Source: Symbiodinium natans
Lineage: Eukaryota; Sar; Dinophyceae; Suessiales; Symbiodiniaceae
Assembly: GCA_905221605.1 (NCBI GenBank)
Contig: CAJNDS010002335.1
Coordinates: forward strand, 967,387-1,031,386
Direction of reading: 5' to 3'
DNA: 64,000 bases
Of this stretch, positions 21,817 through 29,276 are shown one piece after another; position 1 is the first letter of the stretch, and each line of letters starts with the position of its first letter. Position numbers and translations under genes: made by a program. The notes under the pieces are model-generated. The model was not told the DNA's origin. It saw nothing but the letters and a program-made list of their open reading frames with translations, and searched no databases.

Positions 21817-21966
21817 TACTTGAAGGTTCAGGGCACTTGCTAAGCAATGATAGCTGTACTTATAACCCAAGCTATATCCATGTTAGCGCACTTCAGGGGC
21901 GTATTCGTGGGTTATAAGTACAGGTAGAATTGGCTAATTTTTGCAAGTACCCTGAACCTCCAAGTA
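21817..21966. mobile_element. MITE family A, full copy
   Basis: TACTTGAAGGTTCAGGGCAC to CCCTGAACCTCCAAGTA with internal palindrome. A second half copy follows 16 bp later. Confidence 0.85.
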
Positions 21967-21981
21967 GAGCCCTAGCATGGT

Positions 21982-22042
21982 TCATAATTTGGGTTATCAG
22001 TACAGCTATGATTGGCTAATAACTACCCTGAACCTTCAAGTA
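21982..22042. mobile_element. MITE family A, half copy
   Basis: An arm with GGTTATCAGTACAGCTATG and CCCTGAACCTTCAAGTA, adjacent to the full copy at 21817. Confidence 0.7.
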
Positions 22043-22146
22043 GGATCCTTCAACCCCGAAACCCTAAGCCCTAAACCCTAAACCCCAAACCCTAAACCCT
22101 AAACCCTAAACCCTAAGCCCTAAGCCCTAAACCCAAAGCACCCCAG

Positions 22147-22273
22147 CTCTCGAGGTGATCTTTGGCCAGCGATCCCTGCGGAACCTGCGAATGCCGGTCA
22201 CCTGCTTTGTGACGGCCGAATCGGTCCATGACCGGACCTCCTGGCGCAAGATACTGCATTCCGAGGAGATGGG
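22147..22273 (+). CDS. Candidate exon, 41 codons, spliced at a TTTAGGG tract
   Basis: Acceptor AGCACCCCAG, donor GG|GTTTAGGG. Reads LEVIFGQRSLRNLRMPVTCF..., ending RKILHSEEM. One of the longest clean exon calls. Confidence 0.58.
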
Positions 22274-22659
22274 GTTTAGGGTTTCAGGTTTGGGGTTTAG
22301 GGTGTAAGGAGGTTAGGGTTTAGGGTTTAAGGGTTTTAGGGTTTAGGGCTTAGTGTTTAGGAGGGGGTTGAGGGTTAACTGGGACCATGGCCGTAGATAA
22401 CTGGACCTCTCATGGACAGTCCCCTCTCCCCCTTTGCTCCCCCTAAGGTTTCGGGTAATCGCCCACAAAGTATTATGGTGGCACCCTAAACCCTAAACCC
22501 CAGTGGTATGAGTGCTGGCAGCATGTTACTGGTTCTTTTTGTGGCCTGAGAAGTCGGAACAAGACTATCGGTGTTCGGACCAGTTTCTGGACAACTCGGT
22601 GTTGCGGAGCATGCCGGATCCGATACTCTCCATACATGTGACGGCCTAAAGTTGCTGTC

Positions 22660-22805
22660 CTTACGATTATTGTTATTATTATTCCTACTACTATTTTTAT
22701 CATTACTATTTCTATTGTTGTTATTTTTTGGTATTGTTATTATGATTACTACTACGATTTTATCATTACTATTCTTATCATTACTATGATTATTGTCATT
22801 ATTGA
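22660..22805. repeat. Degenerate ATT/ACT trinucleotide region
   Basis: ATTATTATTCCTACTACTAT-type sequence directly before a candidate exon. On the plus strand it is pyrimidine-rich, as expected upstream of a splice acceptor. Confidence 0.75.
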
Positions 22806-22806
22806 G

Positions 22807-22906
22807 GAGCACAACGTGACCTTCAAGTATCAGGTGCAGATGGAGGAGACTCGCTCACACCCTGTTGCAGAAATTCGCGTCGCAGCCTGGGAGGATGGTC
22901 CACATG
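22807..22906 (+). CDS. Candidate exon, 33 codons
   Basis: Preceded by a pyrimidine-rich ATT/ACT tract and ATTGAG. Reads EHNVTFKYQVQMEETRSHPV..., ending AAWEDGPH, donor GTACTT. Alternating pattern suggests beta strands. Confidence 0.5.
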
Positions 22907-23044
22907 GTACTTCCCAGAGACTCCAAATTCTTTTCAATTAAGGAATATGCCTTAGAACCATACTAATATTCGGGTTCCTAGTATAATTTAGGGGATGTCC
23001 CTAAATTTAGGGGTTTTGGAGTCTCTGGGTTCTAAGCACGTATA

Positions 23045-23147
23045 AGCCCCCGAAGTCCTCTAAGTAGGTTATAAACATACGTTTCGTGAAGTTAATAACC
23101 CTAAACCCTAAACCCTAAACCCTAAAGTACCCATGGACCTCCAAGTA
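23045..23147. mobile_element. MITE family A copy interrupted by a CCCTAAA tract
   Basis: The arm reads GTTAATAA, then about 29 bp of CCCTAAA repeats (23098-23126), then AGTACCCATGGACCTCCAAG. Other copies have TTAATAAGTACC here without a break, so the tract lies inside a recognisable element. Confidence 0.7.
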
Positions 23148-23407
23148 GGGCACCCCCTCCCTCCCCCCCACCCCCCACCCTCTTATGTGCACCTCGGTGG
23201 TCATGTTCAACTTTGGGGGGCGGTGGTAGTAGTAGGAACCATCCTACTGCTTCCCAGAATCCCTTGCAGGGGCATTACTTCTAGTTGTTTTGGTTCTTGT
23301 GAACCCTTAAATTTTGAACTTAAACCCTAAACCCTAAACCCTAAATCTAAAACCCTAAACCCTAAACCCTAAAACCCTAAACCCTAAACCCTATTCAACA
23401 CCCCCAG

Positions 23408-23506
23408 GTTGAACAACCCAGGTCTCTGAACCTGAAGACTTCCCAGGGGCCACGCAGCGTCTTCGTCGTGTCTTCCATCACAGAGCAGGGTGTTGTAGGC
23501 CCCTAA
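23408..23506 (+). CDS. Candidate exon
   Basis: Acceptor CACCCCCAG. Reads VEQPRSLNLKTSQGPRSVFV..., open to TAA. An internal GTGTTG after GAGCAGG is a possible donor. Confidence 0.45.
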   Translation, partial: VEQPRSLNLKTSQGPRSVFVVSSITEQGVVGP

Positions 23507-23529
23507 TTTGGGGTGCTTGCCGTGTTAGA

Positions 23530-23610
23530 GTGTTCGGGTTTCGTGATAAGTGCCCGCGAATCATGGCCATCCCTGCTGGAAGCCGCAAACTTCCCCCTGC
23601 CTGCAGCTAA
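23530..23610 (+). CDS. Candidate coding island
   Basis: VFGFRDKCPRIMAIPAGSRK... to TAA, after GTTAGAG. Boundaries uncertain. Confidence 0.35.
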   Translation: MFGFRDKCPRIMAIPAGSRKLPPACS

Positions 23611-24095
23611 GAAGCCGGTATATAATGGATAGCGTAAGGGGTACCCTTTTTAAGGGCCCATACTAAGGGACCATGTAACTACCCTAAACCCTAAACCCTA
23701 AACCCTAAACCCTAAACTACTTGAAGGTCCATGGGCCGCTAAAGTCCAAAGCCTTGAGCCCCCAAGACAAGCAACTGACGGAAAGGCCACTAACCTGAAA
23801 TCCTCTGCTTCGGGTTTAGGGTCTAGGGTCTAGGGTTTTGGGTTTAGGGTTTAGGGTTTAGGGTTGAGTGTGAGCGTCGAAACCCTAAGTCCTAAACCTT
23901 AAGCCCCAACCCTAAATCCTAAATCCTCAATCCCAAAACCAAACCTGACCCTGCATCCTAAACTCTGCGAGGCCCTAAATCCTAAACCCTATAAACCCTA
24001 AACCCCTAAACCCTAATCCTAAACCCCAAACCCCTAAACCCTAAACCCTAAACCCCTAAATCCTAAACCCCTAAACCCTAAATCCTAAACCGCAG

Positions 24096-24170
24096 GAGGC
24101 CTTTTCCAGTCGATCCATGTGGGAGCGCCGGCCGGAGACACGACAGAACCACGTGCTTTGTGTTTTTAAG
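24096..24170 (+). CDS. Candidate exon, 25 codons
   Basis: Acceptor TAAACCGCAG, donor TTTAAG|GTTCCC. Reads EAFSSRSMWERRPETRQNHV..., phase 0 to 0. Confidence 0.5.
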
Positions 24171-24582
24171 GTTCCCTAAAGCCTAAACCCTAAACCCTAA
24201 ACCCTAAACCCTAAACCCTAAACCCTAAACCCTAAACCCTAAGCCGCATTGTCAGGTTCATAGGGTCTAGGGAGGTTTCGGACTTAAGGGGCTCAGCGTC
24301 GCCGGCTTAAAGGGCTCATAGGGTATGGATTGAAAGGTGGCGGTTCATCATCATGCACCATCAGAAGCGAAGTCCGCTGCAGGTTAAAGCAAGGACATGC
24401 CCTAGGTTAAAGGATCTTTTGGCGGTTAGTTGGAGAGAAGAGTGTGGGGTTTGGGGTTTGGGGCAAAAAAAGGGGTAATGATGGAGAGGGGGCAGTTCCC
24501 TTTCGCCGGGGCAAACGAAGTACCATGAATCCCTCATTTCTCAACCCTCAACCCTATAAACCCTAAACCCCGCCCGAAACAG

Positions 24583-24642
24583 CTCAGAACTCCCGATGAG
24601 CGCCCCGATCCAAATATCTACACCTGGCTAAGATTGCTTGAG
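24583..24642 (+). CDS. Candidate exon, 20 codons
   Basis: Acceptor CCGAAACAG, donor CTTGAG|GTGTAC. Reads LRTPDERPDPNIYTWLRLLE, phase 0 to 0. Confidence 0.52.
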
Positions 24643-24712
24643 GTGTACTTGGGATTCGAGTAGGATAAGGAAGATTAGGCGATGACATTGGGGTGTCCAG
24701 GCACTGCAGCCC

Positions 24713-25153
24713 TTGATTAAGGCCCGTCCTTACTGGGCCCAGGGGGGGGGGGGATTGGTGGGTATCTTGTATCTTGAGATGGGCGCTAAGTGGGCTTCAC
24801 TCAAAACCCCTACACCCTTAGCCTCGTGCCTTGAAATCTTACAGGAGTACACTGAGAAAGTCTCAAGAAGAGAGTCTCAACATAGTTTAAGTTACCATAT
24901 TTTCTTTGAGTTAGTCAAGGGACAGTTAACTCTCTGGCGAGGAGTGGACTGTTCTGCGACCTCCCCTAGGACTTCAAGTGACCGAGGCAGCCGAGGGGGA
25001 AAGGGGACTGCCACAACCCTCACTTTAGGGCTTCGGTACACGCTAACTCTCTACCCTGTACCCCAAACCCTATATACCCTAAACCCGAACCCTATACACC
25101 CTAAGAGTGCACTTATCGGATCTAGGCTTTCTGGCGGTGAGACCCAGGTTTGA
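24713..25153 (+). other. Long open frame of doubtful coding value
   Basis: 146 codons including a G-run and telomere-derived residues at the end. The central part (ELVKGQLTLWRGVDCSATSP) could be an exon fragment; the whole ORF is unlikely to be one. Confidence 0.2.
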
Positions 25154-25186
25154 TAGAAGGGTGAGGGAATAGGCTTTGTTTGGCAG

Positions 25187-25223
25187 CTACAAGAACCTGG
25201 ATATGTGGGGCTTGCAGGTTCAG
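25187..25223 (+). CDS. Candidate mini-exon with consensus splice sites
   Basis: Acceptor CTTTGTTTGGCAG, donor CAG|GTAAAA. Reads YKNLDMWGLQVQ. Confidence 0.45.
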
Positions 25224-25862
25224 GTAAAAGGGAAAGCTTCAACCCTATGCTATCCCTATCCTTTCACCTAGAAAGAAGCATGGAAGGAAAACCCCCCTCC
25301 CTCCCTCCCCCTCTCCAAACGAGCTTATAATGTTTTGAAGGACCACTAAACCTTAAACCCTAAACCCTAAACTTGCGTTGAGTGGGGTTTTGTGTCTTGT
25401 GGCGAAGTGGGCGACCATGCACAAGTAAAGCCGTGAAGCCCAGGGTTTAGGGTTTAGGATTAGGGTCTAGGGTTTAGGGTTTAGGGTTTAGGGTTTAGGG
25501 TTTAGGGCAGTGACTGTTCCCTACTTTGAGTCATGTGAGTCATACTCTTCCAACCACACAAGGTCACTGGGTCGCGCGATGTGATTTGGTTTTTTTTTTC
25601 AAATTTCCCTTCTGTCCTCATGAGGGAACCTGTTCAAAAGAAAGTCTTCAGCACAGCTCAGATAAGGATCCCGGCACCCCGAGACCCCTCCAAGAAAAGC
25701 TTGGGGTTTGGGGTTTAGGGTTTAGGGTTTGGGGTTTGGGGTTTAGGGTTTAGGGTTTAGGGGCTGAGCCCGAATACGTCTTAGGCAGGGAACAGGCCTC
25801 CCCTGACACCCCCTTGGATGCCCTAAACCCTAGCCCTTAACCCCCAAACCCTCAACGGCTTA

Positions 25863-25919
25863 ATGGATAGTATCGAGGCCCTTCAACGGAAATTCTCTAA
25901 GCTAAGAGCAACGCTGCTG
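25863..25919 (+). CDS. Candidate exon beginning with ATG
   Basis: MDSIEALQRKFSKLRATLL, then GTACTC. Could be a start exon, or an internal exon using ATGGATAG as acceptor. Confidence 0.4.
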
Positions 25920-26160
25920 GTACTCTCAACCTGAAACCTCAAAGCAATCCAGTCGCCATGAACCCAAGCGCTAAGCCCTAAACCCAGAACCCCCAATACA
26001 CTGAGCCCCCAACCGCCTTAAACCCCACTGAGCAAAGAGAGAGAAGAACCCTAAACCCTAAACCTAAATCCTAAACCTCAAACCCCATACCCCATACCCC
26101 AGACCCCAAACCCTAAACCCCAAACCCCAAACCCTAAACCCTAAACCTTCACCTTCGAAG

Positions 26161-26256
26161 CCATGACACCCAAGGCGCACGGTCAAGCACGGCGACTCTT
26201 TGGCCTCCAGCTTGCTGAGGTGGTGCCTGAGCGGACGGCCCAGGCCAGGCCCTTGG
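26161..26256 (+). CDS. Candidate exon just upstream of the retroelement
   Basis: Preceded by CTTCGAAG. Reads MTPKAHGQARRLFGLQLAEV..., with donors GAG|GTGGTG (26220) or GTATTG (26257). The retroelement would lie in the following intron. Confidence 0.42.
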
Positions 26257-26300
26257 GTATTGTTGAGCTTTTTTTTTTTGGGGGGGGGGGGGGTTTAGGG

Positions 26301-26587
26301 TGCGGAGCTGCAATTGGTATTGTAGAAAGGAGTTAGTGTTGGAAGTTGGAAGGGTTAATGAACCCGGTAATCGTATTTGGCTCAAGATGGGCTTGAACAG
26401 AAAGCCACAAGTTCAAAAAGAAGTGCCTGGGTTCTTAGGGTTTGGTAAGGGTGTGGATTCCTTCCCCCTTTCCTTCCCCCCTGGGTTGCTCTTATCCGTG
26501 TTCTTGGTTGTTTCTTGGTTCGATCTGGGAAATATAAGTTCAGGGCGATTAGGGGAGTTGATTTCCTTCCTTGGTTGTCCCCCCGTA
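26301..26587 (+). repeat. 5' long terminal repeat
   Basis: The 287-bp repeat starts TGCGGAGCTGC and ends CCCCCCGTA. Its partner is at 34746-35039. It contains TTTGGCTCAAG (26376-26386), matching the 3' end of the dinoflagellate spliced leader, followed directly by ATG. Both repeat edges abut TAGGG. Confidence 0.93.
26376..26386 (+). promoter_or_regulatory. Possible spliced-leader relic inside the LTR
   Basis: TTTGGCTCAAG equals the last 11 bases of the conserved dinoflagellate spliced leader, which ends TTTTGGCTCAAG. In the 3' LTR the match is extended by a second GCTCAAG. Retroposed dinoflagellate genes are known to carry such relics. An 11-mer match can arise by chance, so this is an inference. 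Confidence 0.45.
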
Positions 26588-26731
26588 GGTTATGAGCCCA
26601 AATTAGGTTCCCTGCGGTTAAGTGTTGTCTTAAGGTTTTTGGGATCAAGAAGCAATGCCTTCCCCGAAGCGATGGCTCCAACTTGCCTCGGATGGTGGAC
26701 AAGATGGTGGAGCTGGAAATGGTGCAGCTGA
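26387..26731 (+). other. Leader ORF running from LTR into ORF1 region
   Basis: An open frame begins at the ATG directly after the possible spliced-leader relic and crosses the primer-binding site to a stop at 26731, overlapping ORF1 in another frame. The 3' LTR repeats its first part. It could be an upstream ORF or fortuitous; nothing in the peptide is recognised. Confidence 0.25.
26588..26600 (+). promoter_or_regulatory. Candidate primer-binding site (half-tRNA-Met type)
   Basis: GGTTATGAGCCCA lies directly after the 5' LTR. Its complement, TGGGCTCATAACC, resembles the anticodon stem-loop of a tRNA-Met (CTCATAA) rather than a tRNA 3' end. Copia-like elements are known to prime from a cleaved half tRNA-iMet at this loop. 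Position and sequence fit; the host tRNA sequence is not available here. Confidence 0.5.
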
Positions 26732-29276
26732 GTCTCTGGGTGAAAGATCGGTGTTGGAAGAGGTGATTCCCGACGCTGAAGTACATCTGGAAGAGGCCTT
26801 AGTTGCAGAAAGCCCCAATGCGGGTATGAATCCCAATAGGGATATGGTTAGCAATGCTGAAGCTGAAGGACGTGCTGTTTCTGTACCGCCAAAGCCTGGT
26901 GAAAAAAGGAACTGGGATGCGACTGGTGGCATAGATCGTGAAATGGAGGTGACTGTTTTACGAGTGTTACACAAACACGGGTACCAGCCGTCGTCTTCGA
27001 CTTCGGGTCGAATGGTAGACCAAGAGTCTCAGACCGATCTGATTGGAGAAGTGCTACAAGCGACCAGGAGGCCGTTGAACAAGATCAAAAAGGGTCCATC
27101 TTCGAGTTCCCAAGGTGGTGGAAGCGGTCACAAACAGAAGGGTGCGGACGGCTTTGAAGCTGCACCTGCTGCTGAATACGCCATGGGGGAGGAGGAGATC
27201 CTACAGATGGAGGCTGAACGGTTGCGACAGCTGTCAGAAGAAGAGGACGAGATGCGACAGGTTTCTGAAAGGGACGGTTTTCGGAAAGACGAGCATCTGA
27301 TCCAAGCGTGTGATGGCACAATGTGGGAATTGCACCTCCATGAAGATGGGAGACAATATTATTACTGCCTGGATACGCACGAAACCAAGTGGACATTGCC
27401 GGTGGTAGGTGAAAAGGTGAAGAGTGACGAGGTGGTTGGGTCTCCTTTGGGCAATGAGCTGGAAATGGAGGCGGCACTGGATTCTTCATCCTCTACTCCG
27501 AAGACTGAGTCTACGAGGGCATTCCAGGGTAGTGTAAATAGTTTAGGTGAAAAAGATTTTTCCTCTACTATCAGGGATAGCGGTCCTAGGGCTGATGGTG
27601 ACGCCCCGACCTCGGGTTCTCCTGATGAGGAAGGGATTCCTGGGAACCAAGCCAACATCGCTGGAGCTCAACACCTGGATCGGGAAGAAACAGAAGCGCT
27701 TTCTGAGGGTGGGGCAGCGATGGAATTGGTGGATCCAGAAGAGAAAATGCCCAATGAGGTGATCGGAACTGTGTCGGCTGCAGAAGAGCGAGTGGTGGAT
27801 GTGGTACCTGTTGTTCAGGAAGGTGGTCCTGGAGATTCGGAGGATGGAGAGAAAAAGTTGTGTGTTACGACTGAGGAGGTCTCTTCGTTTGGTGCCAAGA
27901 ATTCTGCCATTCAAGGGGAAAAAGAAGCTTCTGGAATAGCTGGAGACACGGATGATCTGAAAAATGAGGCCTGGAGCGCCAATGATGCGCGGGTTGATGC
28001 GCCAGATATTACCTGGAGTGCGAAGGAAGCACGGGTTGAGGTGCATGTGGTGGTACGTTCCACGGGCGACTGCAACAATGGGGCGCAGGTCTCCGCAGCA
28101 GCTGATGATGGAGGTTCACAGGTGGACGCACTGGTGCAACCTGAAGTTAGCAGCGAGGAACGAAATGACAAGGGCTACACCGGAGCCAATGAGGCAGCTG
28201 TGGTCAATGATGGTGGAAATTCTCCTTTGGAGGCCATGGAACCAAAGGAGCCTGCGGTGGAAGAAAGCGTGCCTGCCGTGGATGATCGACTCAATTGCCC
28301 TGCAGTGGAAGAAGATTTGCCTGCTGCAGAAGGTGAGACAAAGGACTCCAATGATGGGTCCACTCCCATGAAGGGAGAAGCGTTGCCGTCTGGAAGTTCA
28401 CCGGAAGTCGACACCGAGCGAACTACAGCAGATGAGGCAAAGCCGTTGGCGGAGAAAAAGGGAGGTCCTGAAATCCAGGAGCACAAAAAAGATGAGCTTG
28501 TGGGACTCGTGGAGCAGGACGAGCAGTGTGACCCAAAGGTGAAGACAAAGGATGCGCCAGGAGCCGATGATACAGAGATGGTTTCTGAAGAGCGTGTAAA
28601 GAAAGTGCCCCGAGCGGGAGCCTTGGAGTCACCTGGGCCACATTGCTATCAAGAGGGAGATGAGATCATGGGTCTAGTGCGCTGCATCAATGGGTATGGA
28701 GCCTTTTTGGACCATGGGGATATGAATGTATTGATTCCTGCAGAAGGGAACAATGCATATCAGTTCAAGTTTGGTGATACTGTCAATGGAACAGTGAAAC
28801 GAGTGGAAGATGATGGTACCATAATCTTGGACACCTTTCTGGTTTTGGAAGAGGACGTGGAGGACTCTTCTTCGACGCTGCGGAAGTGGAAACCCAGCGG
28901 CTGGAGTACGTGGTGGACGGATTCATGGTATGCTGGTCAATGGTACCAAGATTCCAACGGTCAATGGGACTGGAAACAGGAGGAAGAGCAATCCGATGAA
29001 GAGCTTGTGGTACAGGAGTTGTCTTCTGAAGAACGAAAAGAAAGGCAACTTTATGGAGAAAAGATCTACAAAGCTCTTCTGGAGAATGGAAATGAAGAGG
29101 AAGCCTATGTTGGCAAAATTACTGGGATGCTGTTAGGTCGGCCGATGGAAGATTTACAGGAGTGTGTTGCGGATCAGGCATTCCTCAATGCGGAAGCTCG
29201 GCGCGCGTATGGCATCTTGCAAAAAATGATGGTTGGAAGCCTGATGGTACAGAAAACACAGGTTTGGGGGAGTTAA
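26655..29276 (+). CDS. Retroelement ORF1: acidic protein with WW and S1-like domains
   Basis: This 873-residue ORF starts at the ATG 67 bases after the 5' LTR. Residues 1-220 are polar. A WW domain lies near residues 222-250: W224, a YYY aromatic block, then W246 and P249. Residues 250-660 are an acidic low-complexity linker. An S1/OB-type RNA-binding domain is visible near 663-732 (the GYGAFLDHG and FGDTVNGTVKRV segments). A tryptophan-rich stretch follows. The first ORF of an LTR element is normally gag-like, but I recognise no capsid or major homology region. The stop at 29276 lies inside the -1-frame ORF2, which is open from 29096. The order suggests a structural or RNA-packaging protein; the function is inferred. 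Confidence 0.8.
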   Translation: MPSPKRWLQLASDGGQDGGAGNGAAESLGERSVLEEVIPDAEVHLEEALVAESPNAGMNPNRDMVSNAEAEGRAVSVPPKPGEKRNWDATGGIDREMEVTVLRVLHKHGYQPSSSTSGRMVDQESQTDLIGEVLQATRRPLNKIKKGPSSSSQGGGSGHKQKGADGFEAAPAAEYAMGEEEILQMEAERLRQLSEEEDEMRQVSERDGFRKDEHLIQACDGTMWELHLHEDGRQYYYCLDTHETKWTLPVVGEKVKSDEVVGSPLGNELEMEAALDSSSSTPKTESTRAFQGSVNSLGEKDFSSTIRDSGPRADGDAPTSGSPDEEGIPGNQANIAGAQHLDREETEALSEGGAAMELVDPEEKMPNEVIGTVSAAEERVVDVVPVVQEGGPGDSEDGEKKLCVTTEEVSSFGAKNSAIQGEKEASGIAGDTDDLKNEAWSANDARVDAPDITWSAKEARVEVHVVVRSTGDCNNGAQVSAAADDGGSQVDALVQPEVSSEERNDKGYTGANEAAVVNDGGNSPLEAMEPKEPAVEESVPAVDDRLNCPAVEEDLPAAEGETKDSNDGSTPMKGEALPSGSSPEVDTERTTADEAKPLAEKKGGPEIQEHKKDELVGLVEQDEQCDPKVKTKDAPGADDTEMVSEERVKKVPRAGALESPGPHCYQEGDEIMGLVRCINGYGAFLDHGDMNVLIPAEGNNAYQFKFGDTVNGTVKRVEDDGTIILDTFLVLEEDVEDSSSTLRKWKPSGWSTWWTDSWYAGQWYQDSNGQWDWKQEEEQSDEELVVQELSSEERKERQLYGEKIYKALLENGNEEEAYVGKITGMLLGRPMEDLQECVADQAFLNAEARRAYGILQKMMVGSLMVQKTQVWGS
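29096..29276 (+). other. ORF1/ORF2 overlap (-1 frame)
   Basis: ORF2 opens after TGA at 29093-29095 and ORF1 stops at 29276. The ORF1 codons TTG CAA AAA ATG contain an A-run but are not a consensus heptamer, and no other X-XXY-YYZ site was found. Alternatives are a non-standard slip, a very small intron (GT...AG at about 29262-29296, which would also join the frames), or a one-base mutation. Confidence 0.5.
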
